From Tubulanus polymorphus (lineage: Eukaryota; Nemertea; Palaeonemertea; Tubulaniformes; Tubulanidae): a DNA stretch of 64,000 bases. The stretch lies in assembly GCF_964204645.1 (NCBI RefSeq), contig NC_134029.1, positions 1,187,001 to 1,251,000 on the forward strand, given 5' to 3'. Position 1 is the stretch's first letter; each line of letters begins with the position of its first letter. Shown here one piece after another: positions 23,201 through 34,305 of the stretch. The notes below the pieces were generated by a model that worked only from the letters and a program-made list of their open reading frames with translations, was not told the origin of the DNA and did not search any database. Both the position numbers and the translations under genes were made by a program.

Positions 23201-26200
23201 TTTTCGGTTTTATTGCCCCAGCCATTTAATAGTCTCCTTGGGAGAAGCAACATCCGAGCAGCTGCTAGGCGCTCAGGAGTCATCTGTCAGGCCAGGTACC
23301 CATTTACTCCTGGGTGCAAAGAGGCAATGAGGATAAGTGTCTTGCTAGGGACACGGTAATGTACGGGGTTCGAATCCACGACGACCTGGTTTCTCCGAAC
23401 GCTTCCCTTATCCCGTAAATGTTCACTTCATTTCCGTTTATTCTCTGCCTAAACAGGTAAACTGTAATGGCTGTTCACTTACAATATAGAATACATTTAC
23501 TTATCAATCTTCTATCTGTGTTAGAGGTTGAGGCCTTATGTTCTATTACTGTAACTTAAACTGGTCTTAGTTTCCATTATGCAAGGGCATCACAAGTGAA
23601 CCGAAACAGGAAAATGTTGCGGGATAAAGAAACGTGAAATGTCCAGTCTATTGAACGACTTGTGTCTGGTGTATTATAGAAGGAATTGTGGCCATTCGCT
23701 ACACGGTCAGATGTTGTAAAATACAAAGAAATTGATAATTTTGACCGGTGTTCAGCTCAATAATTCTTTTCATCCATTGATTTTTTTTTGCAATTCTTCA
23801 AACCGGTTAATGCCTAATTCGGTATAAAAAGGAAGCGTAGCGGTTTAGGAAGAGTCTACCGTGTGATGAATACCAGTTGTGCATGGAATTTTATTGTTCT
23901 GAATAAATCAATGGCTGCTGTAAGATGAATTATACATTCTAGGTAAGTTATGTAATGAATATGTGATGTACCGATAGGCCTATTGCTGACAATAGCCGCG
24001 TTTACACGACAACTAGTTAGATCGGTCTAAATGGGTCCGTACCCGCTCCTGTCCAAATTTAGACCGGACCAAATTTTGGTGAGCGTTCACACGGCGTTAT
24101 GACACGCGGTGAAAAAATCGCTTGTCACCGGGCCCACAAGATGTCGCCATCTGCTAAATGATTAATTACGCCTGGATGAAGTCTTGCTTTCAGATTCCAA
24201 GTAGAGCACGACATTCTTCATTTGACCAATTCGATCCTCTTGTCAGGTTTATACACTATCATGCTGAAACTCTAAGTGTCGTTTAAACACGGTTCAAAAC
24301 ACGGCAATAAAACGGATGATGATCGCGATATACGAATACGAATTACGCTCCAAAAGTTTCCATCGAATAGGGAGTAAAAACAGTACTTAAAAATAATTAC
24401 ATAAACGGTAATGAAAGCATTTAAAACTTAATAAACTGGACTCACACTCTGCCGCAGAGGTGGCGACATCTACCGCAGAGATTCAGAATTACGATTTAGA
24501 CCGGACCTGGTACCAGTTTCTGTCCACACACGCGTATTTAGACCGGTCCAAAATTTGGTCCGGACCTGGTTCGCTCTTCTAGAACGCTTGGTCCGGTCTA
24601 AATTGGACCGGACCAAATTTAGACCGGTCTAAATTTCGTCGTGTGATCGCGCCTAATGAATATTCTATTGGGAATAATGAATTACAGCCATTTATGTTGA
24701 TAGTTAAATATTGTTCTTCAAAATGAATGTTTTTTTATTTGTAGTGAGTGTTGTTTCTGAAGGTGCAGTAGCGGGCAGTGTTGTGTGAAATGCTTTTACT
24801 GGTTTTAGATTCAGTGAAGTGAAATTATTTGTGTCGTTTTTCTGTTTTAATTCATGCTGTAAATAGTTTAAACAATAAAATATTCAAATAGAAAATAGAA
24901 AATTCAGTAGAAAATATACAAATTCTCCCACTTACCGTGGATGGAGTGTGGCACTGTATGCAATGAAAAAGTTTTCTACAAAATAATTGAATACATTTCT
25001 GAAGTGTGGACACATTTTTCACTCATCCATTTGAAAAGTAATTACTGAATAAAAGGAATTATCGATTAATTTTTTGTTGATACAGCGCGACATTTGTTTT
25101 AAATTAGATCTTTTATCGTTTCAAAGTTTCCATTTCAATTGGTTGATAAATGAAAAGTTATCATGCGTGTTATTCCAAAGAGGTTCCCAGATTTTGAAAC
25201 CAGGGTCATGGGTAACAATTCCATTGATTATTCATTATAATGTATAGTTTTTGTCACCTGGAACCTGGTACGTCATCACCCCAGAAAAAAAATCAAGTGT
25301 ATTTTTGATTCATGATTATCTACCAAAATTGATTGTCAAGGTAATGGTAGGATGTAATTTATTACAATCAGTATTTCCGTTAATGAATTAACAAAAGTGT
25401 ACCCGTCCACGTACAGGGTTGGTTCTGAAATATATCAAGTATATAAGACATGAAAATACCATTATAAAATGTGTATTGGAAGATTCAATTATCAGCCTCA
25501 CTGATGATATACTGTCAACTCATCGTTATTATGTAATGGATGATGCAAATCATGAGAGCAGTTAAAAGTGTAGTTACAACAGCGTTAGTCTACAACCAGT
25601 GACATGATCACTTCTCACAAAATAAGCTTACGATCCCTTCCAAACGTTCAAATGACCCTTCTCACCCCATCACGTCACATTCACCTATTGGATAACTGCA
25701 TTATTTTATAGGTTACTATATACAAATATGATAATTATATTCGAACATGTCATTATGTCATTTATGTGTAATATGCATGATCCTTAATGTTTTTTTTTTT
25801 TTCATTTCAGATATAGACATCATTGAAAACATCCAACATGACCAGTCTGAAGCAGCCCGCAGAGTACTTCCAGCATTACGAGATACTTATACAAGGTGTG
25901 TATCTCTCTGCGGGCCTAAGGAACCAACTCTTCCTGAAATTGTTCCACCTTTTGAGTTGGTTCCTTTGCAGGAGGTGGACCCTGCTTCTCCCGTAAATGT
26001 GGAGCAGGAGGTCGCCCCTGCAGTGGTGACCCCGACAGAGGCGCCACAGCTTCAGACGCCTTCACTGCGTCGGTCGCCCCGTCAAAAGACTAAAGATATA
26101 GATTACGCAATAGGTTCGGGGCGTCCGAAAACAAAAAAAAAAGGCAAACGTGCAGCTCGTCCTCCTCCACCTCCGCAACCAAATTTTGAGGAGGAGAGCA

Positions 26201-26697
26201 GTGATGAGGAGGAATTCGCCACTCCTGGAGCGACACCACCAGGGCCCGCAACTCCCCCGCCACCACCACCACCACCACGTACCAGACCACCACCACGTAC
26301 CAGACCACCAACATCTAAGTCAACACCAGCATCTACGTCAACACCAGCATCTACGTCAACACCAGCATCTACGTCAACACCAGCATCTACGTCAACACCA
26401 GCATCTACGTCAACACCAGCATCTGCCGGACCACCACCATCAACCGGACCACCTCCATCAACATCGACATCGACTGGAAAAAATAGAAATAAGAAGAGAA
26501 AATATAATGATAACGAGAATGCTTCAACATCAGGCGCTCCAGTGGGGGCACCACCTTCCCCCGCTGTTGAGCTGGTGGCGCGCGGCCCTGGGTGGTCAAG
26601 AAACATCAACTACCACGATCCAATCAAAATGCTCCGCGATGTTGAAGGGGCCTTTAAAGGAAAATACGAATTAGTTAAACGTAGGCGAACAAATTAA
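20291..26697 (+). CDS. Unrecognised basic proline-rich low-complexity protein, 328 aa
   Basis: Predicted transcript: non-coding exon 1 at 19508-19532 (25 nt), exon 2 at 20162-20390, exon 3 from 25811. Coding parts are 20291-20390 and 25811-26697, joined A|AT in frame (987 nt). The first ~75 residues (MSTKSDIFCGLLKLVRAEVL, then IDIIENIQHDQSEAARR) look alpha-helical and could be a small folded domain. After that come acidic/Pro stretches, RRSPRQKTKDIDYAIGSGRP plus a Lys-rich block (nuclear-signal-like), an acidic patch ESSDEEE, poly-Pro, a degenerate STPAST repeat (18-bp DNA repeat, about six copies), another basic block, and a conserved-looking C-terminus GPGWSRNINYHDPIKMLRD. I do not recognise the family; nuclear or chromatin association is only a guess from composition. 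Poly(A) signal AATAAA at 26895. Confidence 0.72.
20820..20880 (+). mobile_element. 3' tail of a truncated retroposon
   Basis: GTGAATAAAGTTTGAATTGA followed by ATTGAATA is the typical end of LINE/SINE copies with (TTGAA)n-type tails. No coding part is left. Confidence 0.45.
21148..21232 (+). mobile_element. Short hairpin repeat, plus-strand copy
   Basis: Aligns with the reverse complement of 17405-17502. CTGTGGTTTGTGAAAATATC and AAACTAAACCACAG form a hairpin. Confidence 0.6.
21269..21658. mobile_element. Foldback element, GTGGCTACTCGTACGGAC termini, with tRNA-like core
   Basis: Left GTGGCTACTCGTACGGAC and right GTCCGTACGAGTAGCCAC are perfect 18-bp inverted repeats; further TACGAATAGCC/TATTCGTACG arms pair imperfectly. 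On the minus strand 21441-21511 holds an A box (TGGTCCAGTGG) and B box (GGTTCGAGTC), so a tRNA-like SINE is nested in, or captured by, the element. Confidence 0.7.
21668..22225. repeat. 35-bp minisatellite (GGACTACGGTTTAGTCC core)
   Basis: About 16 copies of GGACTACGGTTTAGTCCATA plus TTTTAGTCAATAACT. GGACT and AGTCC in each unit form a hairpin stem. Most differences are single substitutions (ACGG/GCGG, TTTAG/TTAAG). Confidence 0.95.
23165..23400 (+). mobile_element. SINE-like element with a conserved CCAGGTACCCATTTAC module
   Basis: CCAGGTACCCATTTACTCCT followed by GGGTGCAAAGAGGCAATGA, AAGTGTCTTGCTAGGGACAC and GGGGTTCGAATCC. Modules of this form recur in many marine invertebrate SINEs and LINE tails (from memory of such sequences). 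The exact family and ends are not determined. Confidence 0.55.
23995..24653. mobile_element. Non-autonomous TIR DNA transposon rich in GGTCTAAATT motifs
   Basis: Left GCCGCGTTTACACGAC and right GTCGTGTGATCGCGCC are imperfect inverted termini, flanked by TA. Subterminal ATTTAGACCGG / CCGGTCTAAAT motifs recur several times in both orientations. No transposase ORF. Confidence 0.7.
26318..26425 (+). repeat. 18-bp coding minisatellite (ACGTCAACACCAGCATCT)
   Basis: About six tandem copies within exon 3 of the proline-rich gene, encoding STPAST units. The copies are nearly identical at the DNA level, indicating recent expansion. Confidence 0.92.
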
Positions 26698-27189
26698 AAT
26701 AACATCAGCCCCTTCACTCGCCATCACCCGGGCAACAACATCAGCCCATGCACGTCTGCAGATCGGCACTTCTTGAAACTCAGTTTTCCCTTCCACCTTC
26801 GTCGATCTGCAGGTTGCGCAGTGTTAAATATCTGTCAACACTCCTTGAACCAGTGGGCGTGCAGTCCTCCTTGCTTTTATAAAAAAAATATGAAAATAAA
26901 AAACCAGACATCATTGCATATAATCATTGCTTTTATGGAGGTTTTACGGTTTCTCCAAAAAAATTTAAAAAATTGAAAAATGATAAAAAAAATTCATTAT
27001 CATTTCATCCCTTTATTTACTTTTTGGACAAAAAGAAATATTTGTCCATCATCCCATTCATTTACTTTTTAAATCATTTATTTATTTTTTTTTGACTGTA
27101 CGACCCACTGTGTTCCACTCCATTTTAACCCCCATTTTTGCATTAACTCTTACCTTATTAACTAAGGTTCATTGTGCTTCTCACAATGC

Positions 27190-27445
27190 TGAAGCATTAA
27201 CCATTCTTGGCGCTACTTTGCAGCAGTAGCCATCTATACCACCTAATTGTGGCAGTAGCCTTCTTATGAGTCATCAATTCTAATACCATGGTCGACCTTT
27301 TCAAATATCTTTCGGGATATAAACCATCCTTGCCACTACTTTGCAGCAGTAACCATCCATACCACCTGATTGTGGCAGTAGCCTTCTTAGGAGTCATCTA
27401 TTCTAATTCTATGGTCAGCCGTTGTAAATCTCTTTCGAGATATGC
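27190..27445. repeat. Two-copy tandem repeat, ~127 bp
   Basis: Both copies contain CTACTTTGCAGCAGTARCCAT, TGTGGCAGTAGCCTTCTTA, GAGTCATC and TCTTTCGRGATAT. First of the long series of repeats that runs to 46 kb. Confidence 0.8.
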
Positions 27446-27529
27446 AGGGAATCAATTCCTACAATAACTCCTATGGAGTTTGAAAAAAAGTGGATTTTTC
27501 CAATCAAAAGGAACTGTTACGTGATTCTT

Positions 27530-27660
27530 TATCGAACTTTATCGAAACATGGAGAAGGAATAGCTATGTTTCACACATAATGCGTTTCCTTATGAAGCTG
27601 AAAATAACATGGAGATGGAACAGCTATGTTTCACATAATGCGATTCCTTAGGAAATTTCA
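27530..27660. repeat. Two-copy tandem repeat, ~70 bp
   Basis: Both copies share AACATGGAGAWGGAA, AGCTATGTTTCACA and ATAATGCGWTTCCTTA. Confidence 0.75.
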
Positions 27661-28310
27661 TTGAAACAGATTTTTCAATGTTCCATGTTGCCCCCTCCCC
27701 CAAATACTACGACGTTTATACGTCAAGTGCTAAACCATTATATCGTTATTAACATATTTGTTTTTCTAATTACAGAATTAAAGATTAATTTAATATGACA
27801 TGAAAACTTGAATGATTGAAATGTTAATATCTAATGCTCAACAATGGAGGGAAATCCTTCACATGTGATCGGAGGGATTTAGAATGTTTACTCATAAGGA
27901 AAAGGGATATATATTTATATACGTGAGATTGCCTGGATTAAAAATTGCGCAAGAAAGGAAACCACAGCAAAGACTACGGTAATCAATTTCATTACATTTC
28001 TAAGGTGTGAAACCATCACCATCTGGATCGGTGATCAATGCATGAATGCATGAGTTCATAATTGAACATAGGATATAATAGAAAAAAAGCTAAGATCTGC
28101 AAAAATGCAATGATTAAGAATCTCTGATAAAGAAAGTATAAAATAAAGATCTTGGATTGGAAAGTTTGTTGTTATCACATCAGTGATCGGGTTTTATGGA
28201 TTGATATTGATCTCTACTGATTCTAACGATCACCAGGATCAAGGGTTGAGTTCAAAATTCTTGTTAATAATTAGTCTTAATTAATCTCTTGTTGAAATCA
28301 ATAAGGCATA
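27661..28310. other. Unassigned spacer in the repeat region
   Basis: No gene or long repeat is visible. Near 27719 CGTCAAGTGCT resembles one end of the AACCGTCAxGTGCTGCC MITE family, with no partner end found. Confidence 0.4.
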
Positions 28311-28487
28311 TGAGAGAGGAGGTTCAGGGAGGTATGAGAGAGGAGGTTCAGGGAATATGAGAGAGGAGGTTCAGGGAATATGAGAGAGGAGTTTATGGAG
28401 ATATGAGAGAGGAGTTTATGGAGATATGAGAGAGGAGTTTATGGAGATATGATAGAGGAGTTTAGAGAGATATGATAGAGGAGATGG
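28311..28487. repeat. ~23-bp purine-rich tandem repeat (ATATGAGAGAGGAGTTTATGG)
   Basis: Eight copies of ATATGAGAGAGGAGKTTANGG with GGTTCAGGGA and GTTTATGGAG variants. Confidence 0.9.
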
Positions 28488-29389
28488 TCTAAAAGGAAAA
28501 TTGTTAAGTTCATAACAATCGATCAACTCAGTAATAGACACCGCTCTGATAAAGTAACTCCTGGTCCTTGATTGGGGTCTAAATTGCGTTTAGCAATTGA
28601 AATATGGTTGATAGAGCGTGGAATTGTTTCCACGTAGGCGAGCAATGCATAAAACACACGTCAGATTAAGGCTGTTGAGAGTGAATTATCAATAGATTTA
28701 AGAAATCTACGCTGAAGTTGTTTTCAAGAAGTCAATCATTCATATGGTTGTTAATCTGATCAGGTTCTCAGGTGCTTCCTTCGTCCCCAAAAACGGCATA
28801 AGTTGTATCAAAGTATGTGATATAACCTACTAATTGATTACATGAAAAGAGACTATTTGTAGTTTCTCAGCCATTTTGCAATTATTGTTGTGAAGAGGTC
28901 ACAAAATCCAAACTAAAACCAGCATCATCAATAGATTTCTACTGACTGAGACCCGGTCATACTGCACATGTTGAACAGTTTGTTGTATTTTTGTGGTTCC
29001 AGTTTCTCACGTTCCAAGATAGAACAAAGTTCCTAAATTTTGAGTCCTTCAGTGCTGAAATTCCAATTTACTACAAATTTCCTAATTCCAATTTCAATTG
29101 AAATTCCAATTTACTACGAGTTTCCTAATCTTAACTTTCCAAAAGTTTGAATTTTTCCTAATATGTCCTATATTTCCCAAAATCATATTTTATGTGAATT
29201 ATTATCGCTATTATTGGATTCTTTCAATGATGTTTTGGTTCGATATTATGATTGATCAAGGTGATCCATCTAAATCTATTTCATTGGTATAAATTATGAA
29301 TTATTCATATCTGCAAACATTTCATTGATACTTCTAAACTAGTAATTCTGAAAACACCCTAAAAAACTATTTTACCCATATTTTTAAGA
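28488..29389. other. AT-rich spacer without a recognisable gene
   Basis: Contains short local duplications (TTCCAATTTACTACRA twice near 29060-29115) but no homology I can name. Confidence 0.4.
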
Positions 29390-29870
29390 CAATCGTAGAA
29401 AGTATTTTAAATTATCACAATTTTAAAGTATCTATAATATGTAAAACTATTTTATCTGAATTTTAAAAAGATTGAAGAGACTATTTTATATCTGAATTTT
29501 AAAACACCTGTGATATCTAAAAATTATTTTATCTGAATTTTAAAAAGATTGAAGAAACTATTTTATATCTGAATTTTAAAACACCTGTGATATCTAGAAA
29601 CTATTTTATCTGAATTTTAAAAAGATTGAAGAAACTATTTTATATCTGAATTTTAAAACACCTGTGATATCTAGAAACTATTTTATCTGAATTTTAAAAA
29701 GATTGAAGAAACTATTTTATATCTGAATTTTAAAACACCTGTGATATCTAAAAACTATGTTATCTGAATTTTAATCTATTAAAGAAACTATTTTATATCT
29801 GAATTTTAAAATACCTATGATATCTAAAAACTATTTTATCTGAATTTTATACTATTTCATTTGTATGTAT
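29390..29870. repeat. 77-bp AT-rich satellite
   Basis: About six copies at exact 77-bp spacing (ACACCTGTGATATCTA at 29504, 29581, 29658 and onward), each with two CTGAATTTTAAAA motifs, so it arose from a shorter unit. Confidence 0.92.
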
Positions 29871-30530
29871 TTTATCTCAATGTATGTATTTTATCTTTTG
29901 TTTATATTTGAAAACTATTTTATTTTTTATATTTAAAAACTATTTTATTTGTATATATTCCTTTTAGAACAATGATTTATTTATATTTCAATACTAACTA
30001 AAAGATCAATTTGATGAAATATTTTATATTTGACTATCACTGTGTATATTCGAACCCCAGTGATTTCATGAGAATGGAATAACTGAAGGTCCAGGTTTTA
30101 TCACCGAATACTCTTTGACACAATTACGTGGTCCACAACACAGATATAAATAGTGGTTATATAAAAGGCCCATGTTGTATATAGTGCACGCATAAAGAGC
30201 TTTTACGGTTGATATAGACTTTGTAAATATGAAATGTGATTGAGAACTTTTTCTCATACTTTCTTTACCTTTTTTCCTGTAGTTTTTTTTTCAATTTTTA
30301 TTAAAGTAATTCAATGAATTATCTACTCATTTTCAGTTGGTGTTTCACTATTATGGAATGCGATGAATAAAAAACAGTCTGAGTGTATTTTTCACATGGT
30401 AGTTTCAGCGTCCTGTCGTATGAAATTTTGAATTTTTAATTTGATGTCATATCAAGAAAATATATGACTGAAAACATCATATGAAAAATACACTCAGATT
30501 GTTTTTCATTTATCTCGTTCCATACAATAC
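29871..30530. other. AT-rich spacer with short inverted matches
   Basis: Between 30360 and 30510, GAATAAAAAACAGTCTGAGTG and its near reverse complement (CACTCAGATTGTTTTTCATT) face each other about 110 bp apart, a possible decayed foldback element. No gene. Confidence 0.4.
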
Positions 30531-30606
30531 AGGACTCAGTTCCACAGTTTGATTTGGATACAAGAATTTAGATACATATTTGTTGCATAACTGTGGAACT
30601 GGGTCT
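30531..30606. mobile_element. MITE of the GTCCAGTTCCACAGTT family
   Basis: Termini AGGACTCAGTTCCACAGTTT and AACTGTGGAACTGGGTCTT are inverted; the interior is only about 40 bp. Confidence 0.65.
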
Positions 30607-30982
30607 TGTTAAATTGTGAGCATGATGTTTATGATTAATCACTAGTGCGTTTGAAACTAGATATTAAAACTTTGGTTTCAAGTTAACCTTAGTTTAGATT
30701 AGTTGGTTTTTGTTTAGTTATTTTAGTAATTTTCGCTGTTTATGAATTTAATTCGTTCCAGTTGATTTAAGTCTAATTTAGTTAAAGTTTTAGTTCATTT
30801 AGGTCAAGTTTTCACTATAGCTGTTAACTTAAATAAAGTATAAACCTCTGATAAATTGAGGGTCAATTTATCTTATGATAAGTTACACTCGGGTATATTA
30901 ATCAATAATCCCGTTTAAGATCTCCTTTTTTTATGCGGTTCAGAGATTTTCACTGAATAAAACAGTAACATCTTAGAATGTG

Positions 30983-31580
30983 ATGAACTGAGGGTAAATT
31001 CAGCATTGTTGAAATTACTTTCGGGATCATCATTAAAAAAAATGAATGAACTGAGGGTAAATTCATCATTGTTGAAATTACTCTCAGGATCATCATTAAA
31101 ACAATGAATGAACTGAGGGTAAATTCATCATTGTTGAAATTACTCTCAGGATCATCATTAAAACAATGAATGAACTGAGGGTAAATTCATCATTGTTGAA
31201 ATCACACTCAGGATCATCATTAAAACAATGGATGAACTGAGGGTAAATTCATCATTGTTGAAATCACTCTCAGGATCATCATTAAAACAATGGATGAACT
31301 GAGGGTAAATTCATCATTGTTGGATTCACTCTCAGGATCATCATTAAAGAATGAATGAACTGAGGGTAAATTCATCATTGTTGAAATCACTCTCAGGATC
31401 ATCATTAAAACAATGGATGAACTGAGGGTAAATTAATCATTGTTGAAATTACTCTCAGGATCATCATGAAAACAATGGGTGAACTGAGGGTAAATTCATC
31501 ATTGTTGAAATCACTCTCAGGATCATCAGTAAAACAATGGGTGAACTGAGGGTAAATTCATCATTGATGAAATCACTCTC
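30983..31580. repeat. 62-bp satellite (CTGAGGGTAAATTCATCATT)
   Basis: About 9-10 copies spaced 61-63 bp, each with CTGAGGGTAAATTCATCATT, GTTGAAATYACTCTCAGGA and TCATCATTAAAAC. CTGAGGGT and ACTCTCAG are near-complementary within the unit. Confidence 0.95.
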
Positions 31581-32528
31581 AGTTCATTGAGGATATTTTA
31601 GCGTTAACACCAGTTTTAATTACCCCCCTGTTTTCTTGTTATTGAAAGTAACATCACTAGTTATAGAATAGATGATTCGGTTTTTTATTGTTTGATGAAC
31701 TTGCAGTTAATAAGAATGATTAATAATACAATACTCTCAGGTCATTGAAACATAATCTTTAATGTTATCTTAATTTTAGGGATCTAGGGTTTTACGCTGA
31801 AATAGATTATAAATGAATGAAACAATGGAATTTTAAATCAGTATTTTTTCGTTACTGTCAGAGAACTTTTATTTAATTTTTAGGCTTTTCACTTTTTGGT
31901 GTCTCTAGATTCTAGTTTTTTTCTAAAATATTGTTGAAATTTTGTTGTGTTTTTTAATCGATTTTAAGCTTAAGTCCCAGCAGGCTAGTGTATTCGCTTT
32001 TTATCCGTTGTTCGACTGGCAGAATAGTATCAAGATGGCTGACTGGTAGCCATTCTTGTTCGGCACTTTTACACAGTTTAGAAGTTTTTAAGGGAGGTTT
32101 CAAAGATTTCTCCAACATTTGATGTTTGATACCGATATTTATCCCCCATCATTATTAGAAATATTGGGTTGCTTTAACTTACAGTCATGATGTTTGATAA
32201 TTGTTAGCATTGTCATAGGACACCACTTACATGGAATCATTCTTACCCCATTTTCTATTCTTCCCATCAGGGGTATTGAATTCATACAATTTTTCCATTA
32301 GTTTTGGTATTTATGCATATAACCGCAATCAATTGCATATTTGCAGCATTGGTTTTTGTTATGTTTACCGGGGGGCATTAGATATCTAAATTGTCAGATT
32401 GTCAAGCATTTCACCGAGTGGGCATGGTGTCCCTGCACCTCTAGTTTATATCCTTTTTCACTGCTTTCAAGGTTCTCGTACACATTTCATATTTACATGC
32501 AGCTTTTTCATTCGATATATATCAATGC
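31581..32528. other. Spacer without recognisable gene
   Basis: AT-rich. No convincing coding exon; one open frame overlapping the following foldback element is incidental. Confidence 0.4.
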
Positions 32529-32877
32529 CATCCTCACTTGCCAGGTTTTAATTGTCGTCTGCCGAAGCTCATGCCAAGACAAACCCCGGTCGCAAACTCT
32601 TCATTGGTCTATTACGTTGTTCAAGATTGCTTGGGTAGTCAGGTTGCCACTGAGAGGCCACCAGTCTATATATCTAGCCAATCAGATGCATTGTTTTTCG
32701 CCGGCAGATTTGCTACACATCTGATTGACTAGATGTAAAGACTAGTGGCTGCTTAGCATCAACCCGTCAACCGAAGATATCTTGGACAACGTAAGATACC
32801 AATTAAGGGTTTGCCACCAGGGTTTGTTTAAGCGTGAAATTCGGTTGGCGACAATAAAACCCTGGTGATTGAGGATG
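32529..32877. mobile_element. Long foldback (hairpin) transposon, ~350 bp
   Basis: The two halves are nearly complete inverted copies: CATCCTCACTTGCCAGGTTT at the left, and AAACCCTGGTGATTGAGGATG at the right. Inner arms GCAAACTCTTCATTGGT / ACCAATTAAGGGTTTGC and TCTAGCCAATCAGATGCAT / CACATCTGATTGACTAGAT also pair. Flanks TATCAATG and TATCGATG could be an 8-bp target duplication, which would fit an hAT-type MITE. Confidence 0.75.
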
Positions 32878-33083
32878 TATCGATGTACATATGAACACAC
32901 AAGAAGCCAAACATAATAGGCGGCATTATTATTGGGAGGTGCACCTGGCCTAATATATCGCGCGGTAAAAACCACTCTATCCGTGGTTGTGTAGTACCAG
33001 TAATTGATGATCATCGAGTGAGTGATTGGCCTGGCCCAGTTATTCCATTCTGAAATCACTTGGGTTCCGATTATGATTGACAA

Positions 33084-33724
33084 ATAATATAAAATATTTC
33101 ATCAAATTGATCGACACATTTTATCCATACTTGTACATGTTGTAAATTTATAAATAGCTTTTTATTTGTATATATTATATTTCTTTTTAGATTTTTTTTA
33201 TTGATTCTGATTTCTACTTGTAAATATTTTTAGATATCTTTTTAACTTAAGATTTTAATGATTATTTAAACATTTCAAATATAATCTTAAATTTTTAATT
33301 TTCAAAACTTCATAATATCTATACATCAAATCTATTTGAGTGCAAATTTTGATAAAGATTTAATTGATAATTGATATTCAAAACAACAGAATGAATGCAT
33401 TCAATCTTAGTTTGATACTGATATCACTTGTTGCATCTATTGTTTTAACGAGATTTTAACCTATAAGTTTGGAGCATTGATATTATTTCATTGCATTAGT
33501 CCCGCCTCCTCATTTATGGCTGATGGTTGATTTCAGATTTTCAGCTTCTGATAACATTAATATTAATTCAATGCTACGTTATGTTTTGTTGTTTTATTTC
33601 TTACGAACGTTTTCAAAGATGACTTTTTGTCGAATTGATATTTGGTAGTGCAGAGGTTGAGATAATTATACAATTTTATAGAATTGTCTAAAATACTGTA
33701 CCTAGTAACATATAAGTAGTATTG
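33084..33724. other. AT-rich spacer
   Basis: No gene seen. CAACAGAATGAATGCATTCA near 33384 recurs near 34525, a dispersed short repeat. Confidence 0.4.
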
Positions 33725-33960
33725 CTAGTGTACCTCTATTTTCAAGTTGTCCTGTGGTACGACGTTAAACCGCCTCATTTTAACAATACGTTTTATCAGT
33801 GATTTTTATCTGTTTGTCCTGTGGTACGACGTTAAACTGCCTCATTTTAACAATACGTTTTATCCATACATTTTATCAGTGATTTTTATCTATTTGTCCT
33901 GTGGTATGACGTTAAACTGCCTCTTTTTAACCGTTTTTATCCATATGTTTTATTGTTTTT
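33725..33960. repeat. Imperfect tandem repeat (TTGTCCTGTGGTACGACGTT)
   Basis: Three copies of TGTCCTGTGGTAYGACGTTA plus AACYGCCTCATTTTAACAAT and TTTTATCAGTGATTTTTATC, spaced about 65-80 bp. Confidence 0.85.
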
Positions 33961-33984
33961 ACCCATATGTTTTATTGTTTTTAT

Positions 33985-34305
33985 CGCCCCTTCTTTTTCT
34001 ACCTTTCTCTATCCTTTCCCTCTCTGTCTCTATCCTTTCCCTCTCTGTCTCTATCCTTTCCCTCTCTCTATCCTTTCCCTCTCTCTCTCTAACCCACTAA
34101 CTCTCTTCCTCTTTCTCTAACCCACTAACTCTCTCCCTCTTTCTCTAACCCACTAACTCTCTCTTCCTCTTTCTTTAACCCACTAACTCTCTCCTCTCTC
34201 TCCTTTCTTCCTCTCACCCCTCTCCTTCATCCTTCCTCCTCTCTCCCTCCTCTCTCTCACCTCACTCTCCTCTCTCTCTATCTTTCACTCTCTTTCTCTC
34301 TATCT
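33985..34305. repeat. Pyrimidine-rich (CT/CTTT) simple-sequence tract
   Basis: About 320 bp of almost pure C/T including TCTCTATCCTTTCCCTCTC and AACCCACTAACTCTCT repeats. Such tracts can form triplex (H-DNA). Confidence 0.95.

Larger units (their letters stand above)
20391..25810. other. 5.4-kb intron of the proline-rich gene, rich in repeats
   Basis: Contains a retroposon-type tail (TTTGAATTGAATTGAATA ending near 20880), a hairpin repeat (21148), a foldback element with tRNA-like core (21269-21658), a 35-bp minisatellite (21668-22225), a SINE-like element (23165-23400) and a TIR element (23995-24653). Two related segments after TTTGTAG, near 22634-22790 and 24744-24800, share AGCGGGCAGTGT and TGTGAAATG. 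They could be alternative 3' exons, since AATAAA signals lie near 22607, 23079 and 24862. Confidence 0.55.

Noticed and set aside
26090-26674. Alternative-frame and minus-strand ORFs (poly-His, Asp-Val repeats) over the proline-rich exon
   Set aside because: Shadows of the low-complexity coding exon; only the frame joined to the 20291 ATG has splice support.
32341-33083. ORFs of 127, 64 and 113 codons on both strands
   Set aside because: They lie across a palindromic foldback element and have no homology or splice context.
33747-34100. 117-codon ORF ending in Ser/Leu/Phe repeats
   Set aside because: Covers a tandem repeat and the pyrimidine simple-sequence tract.
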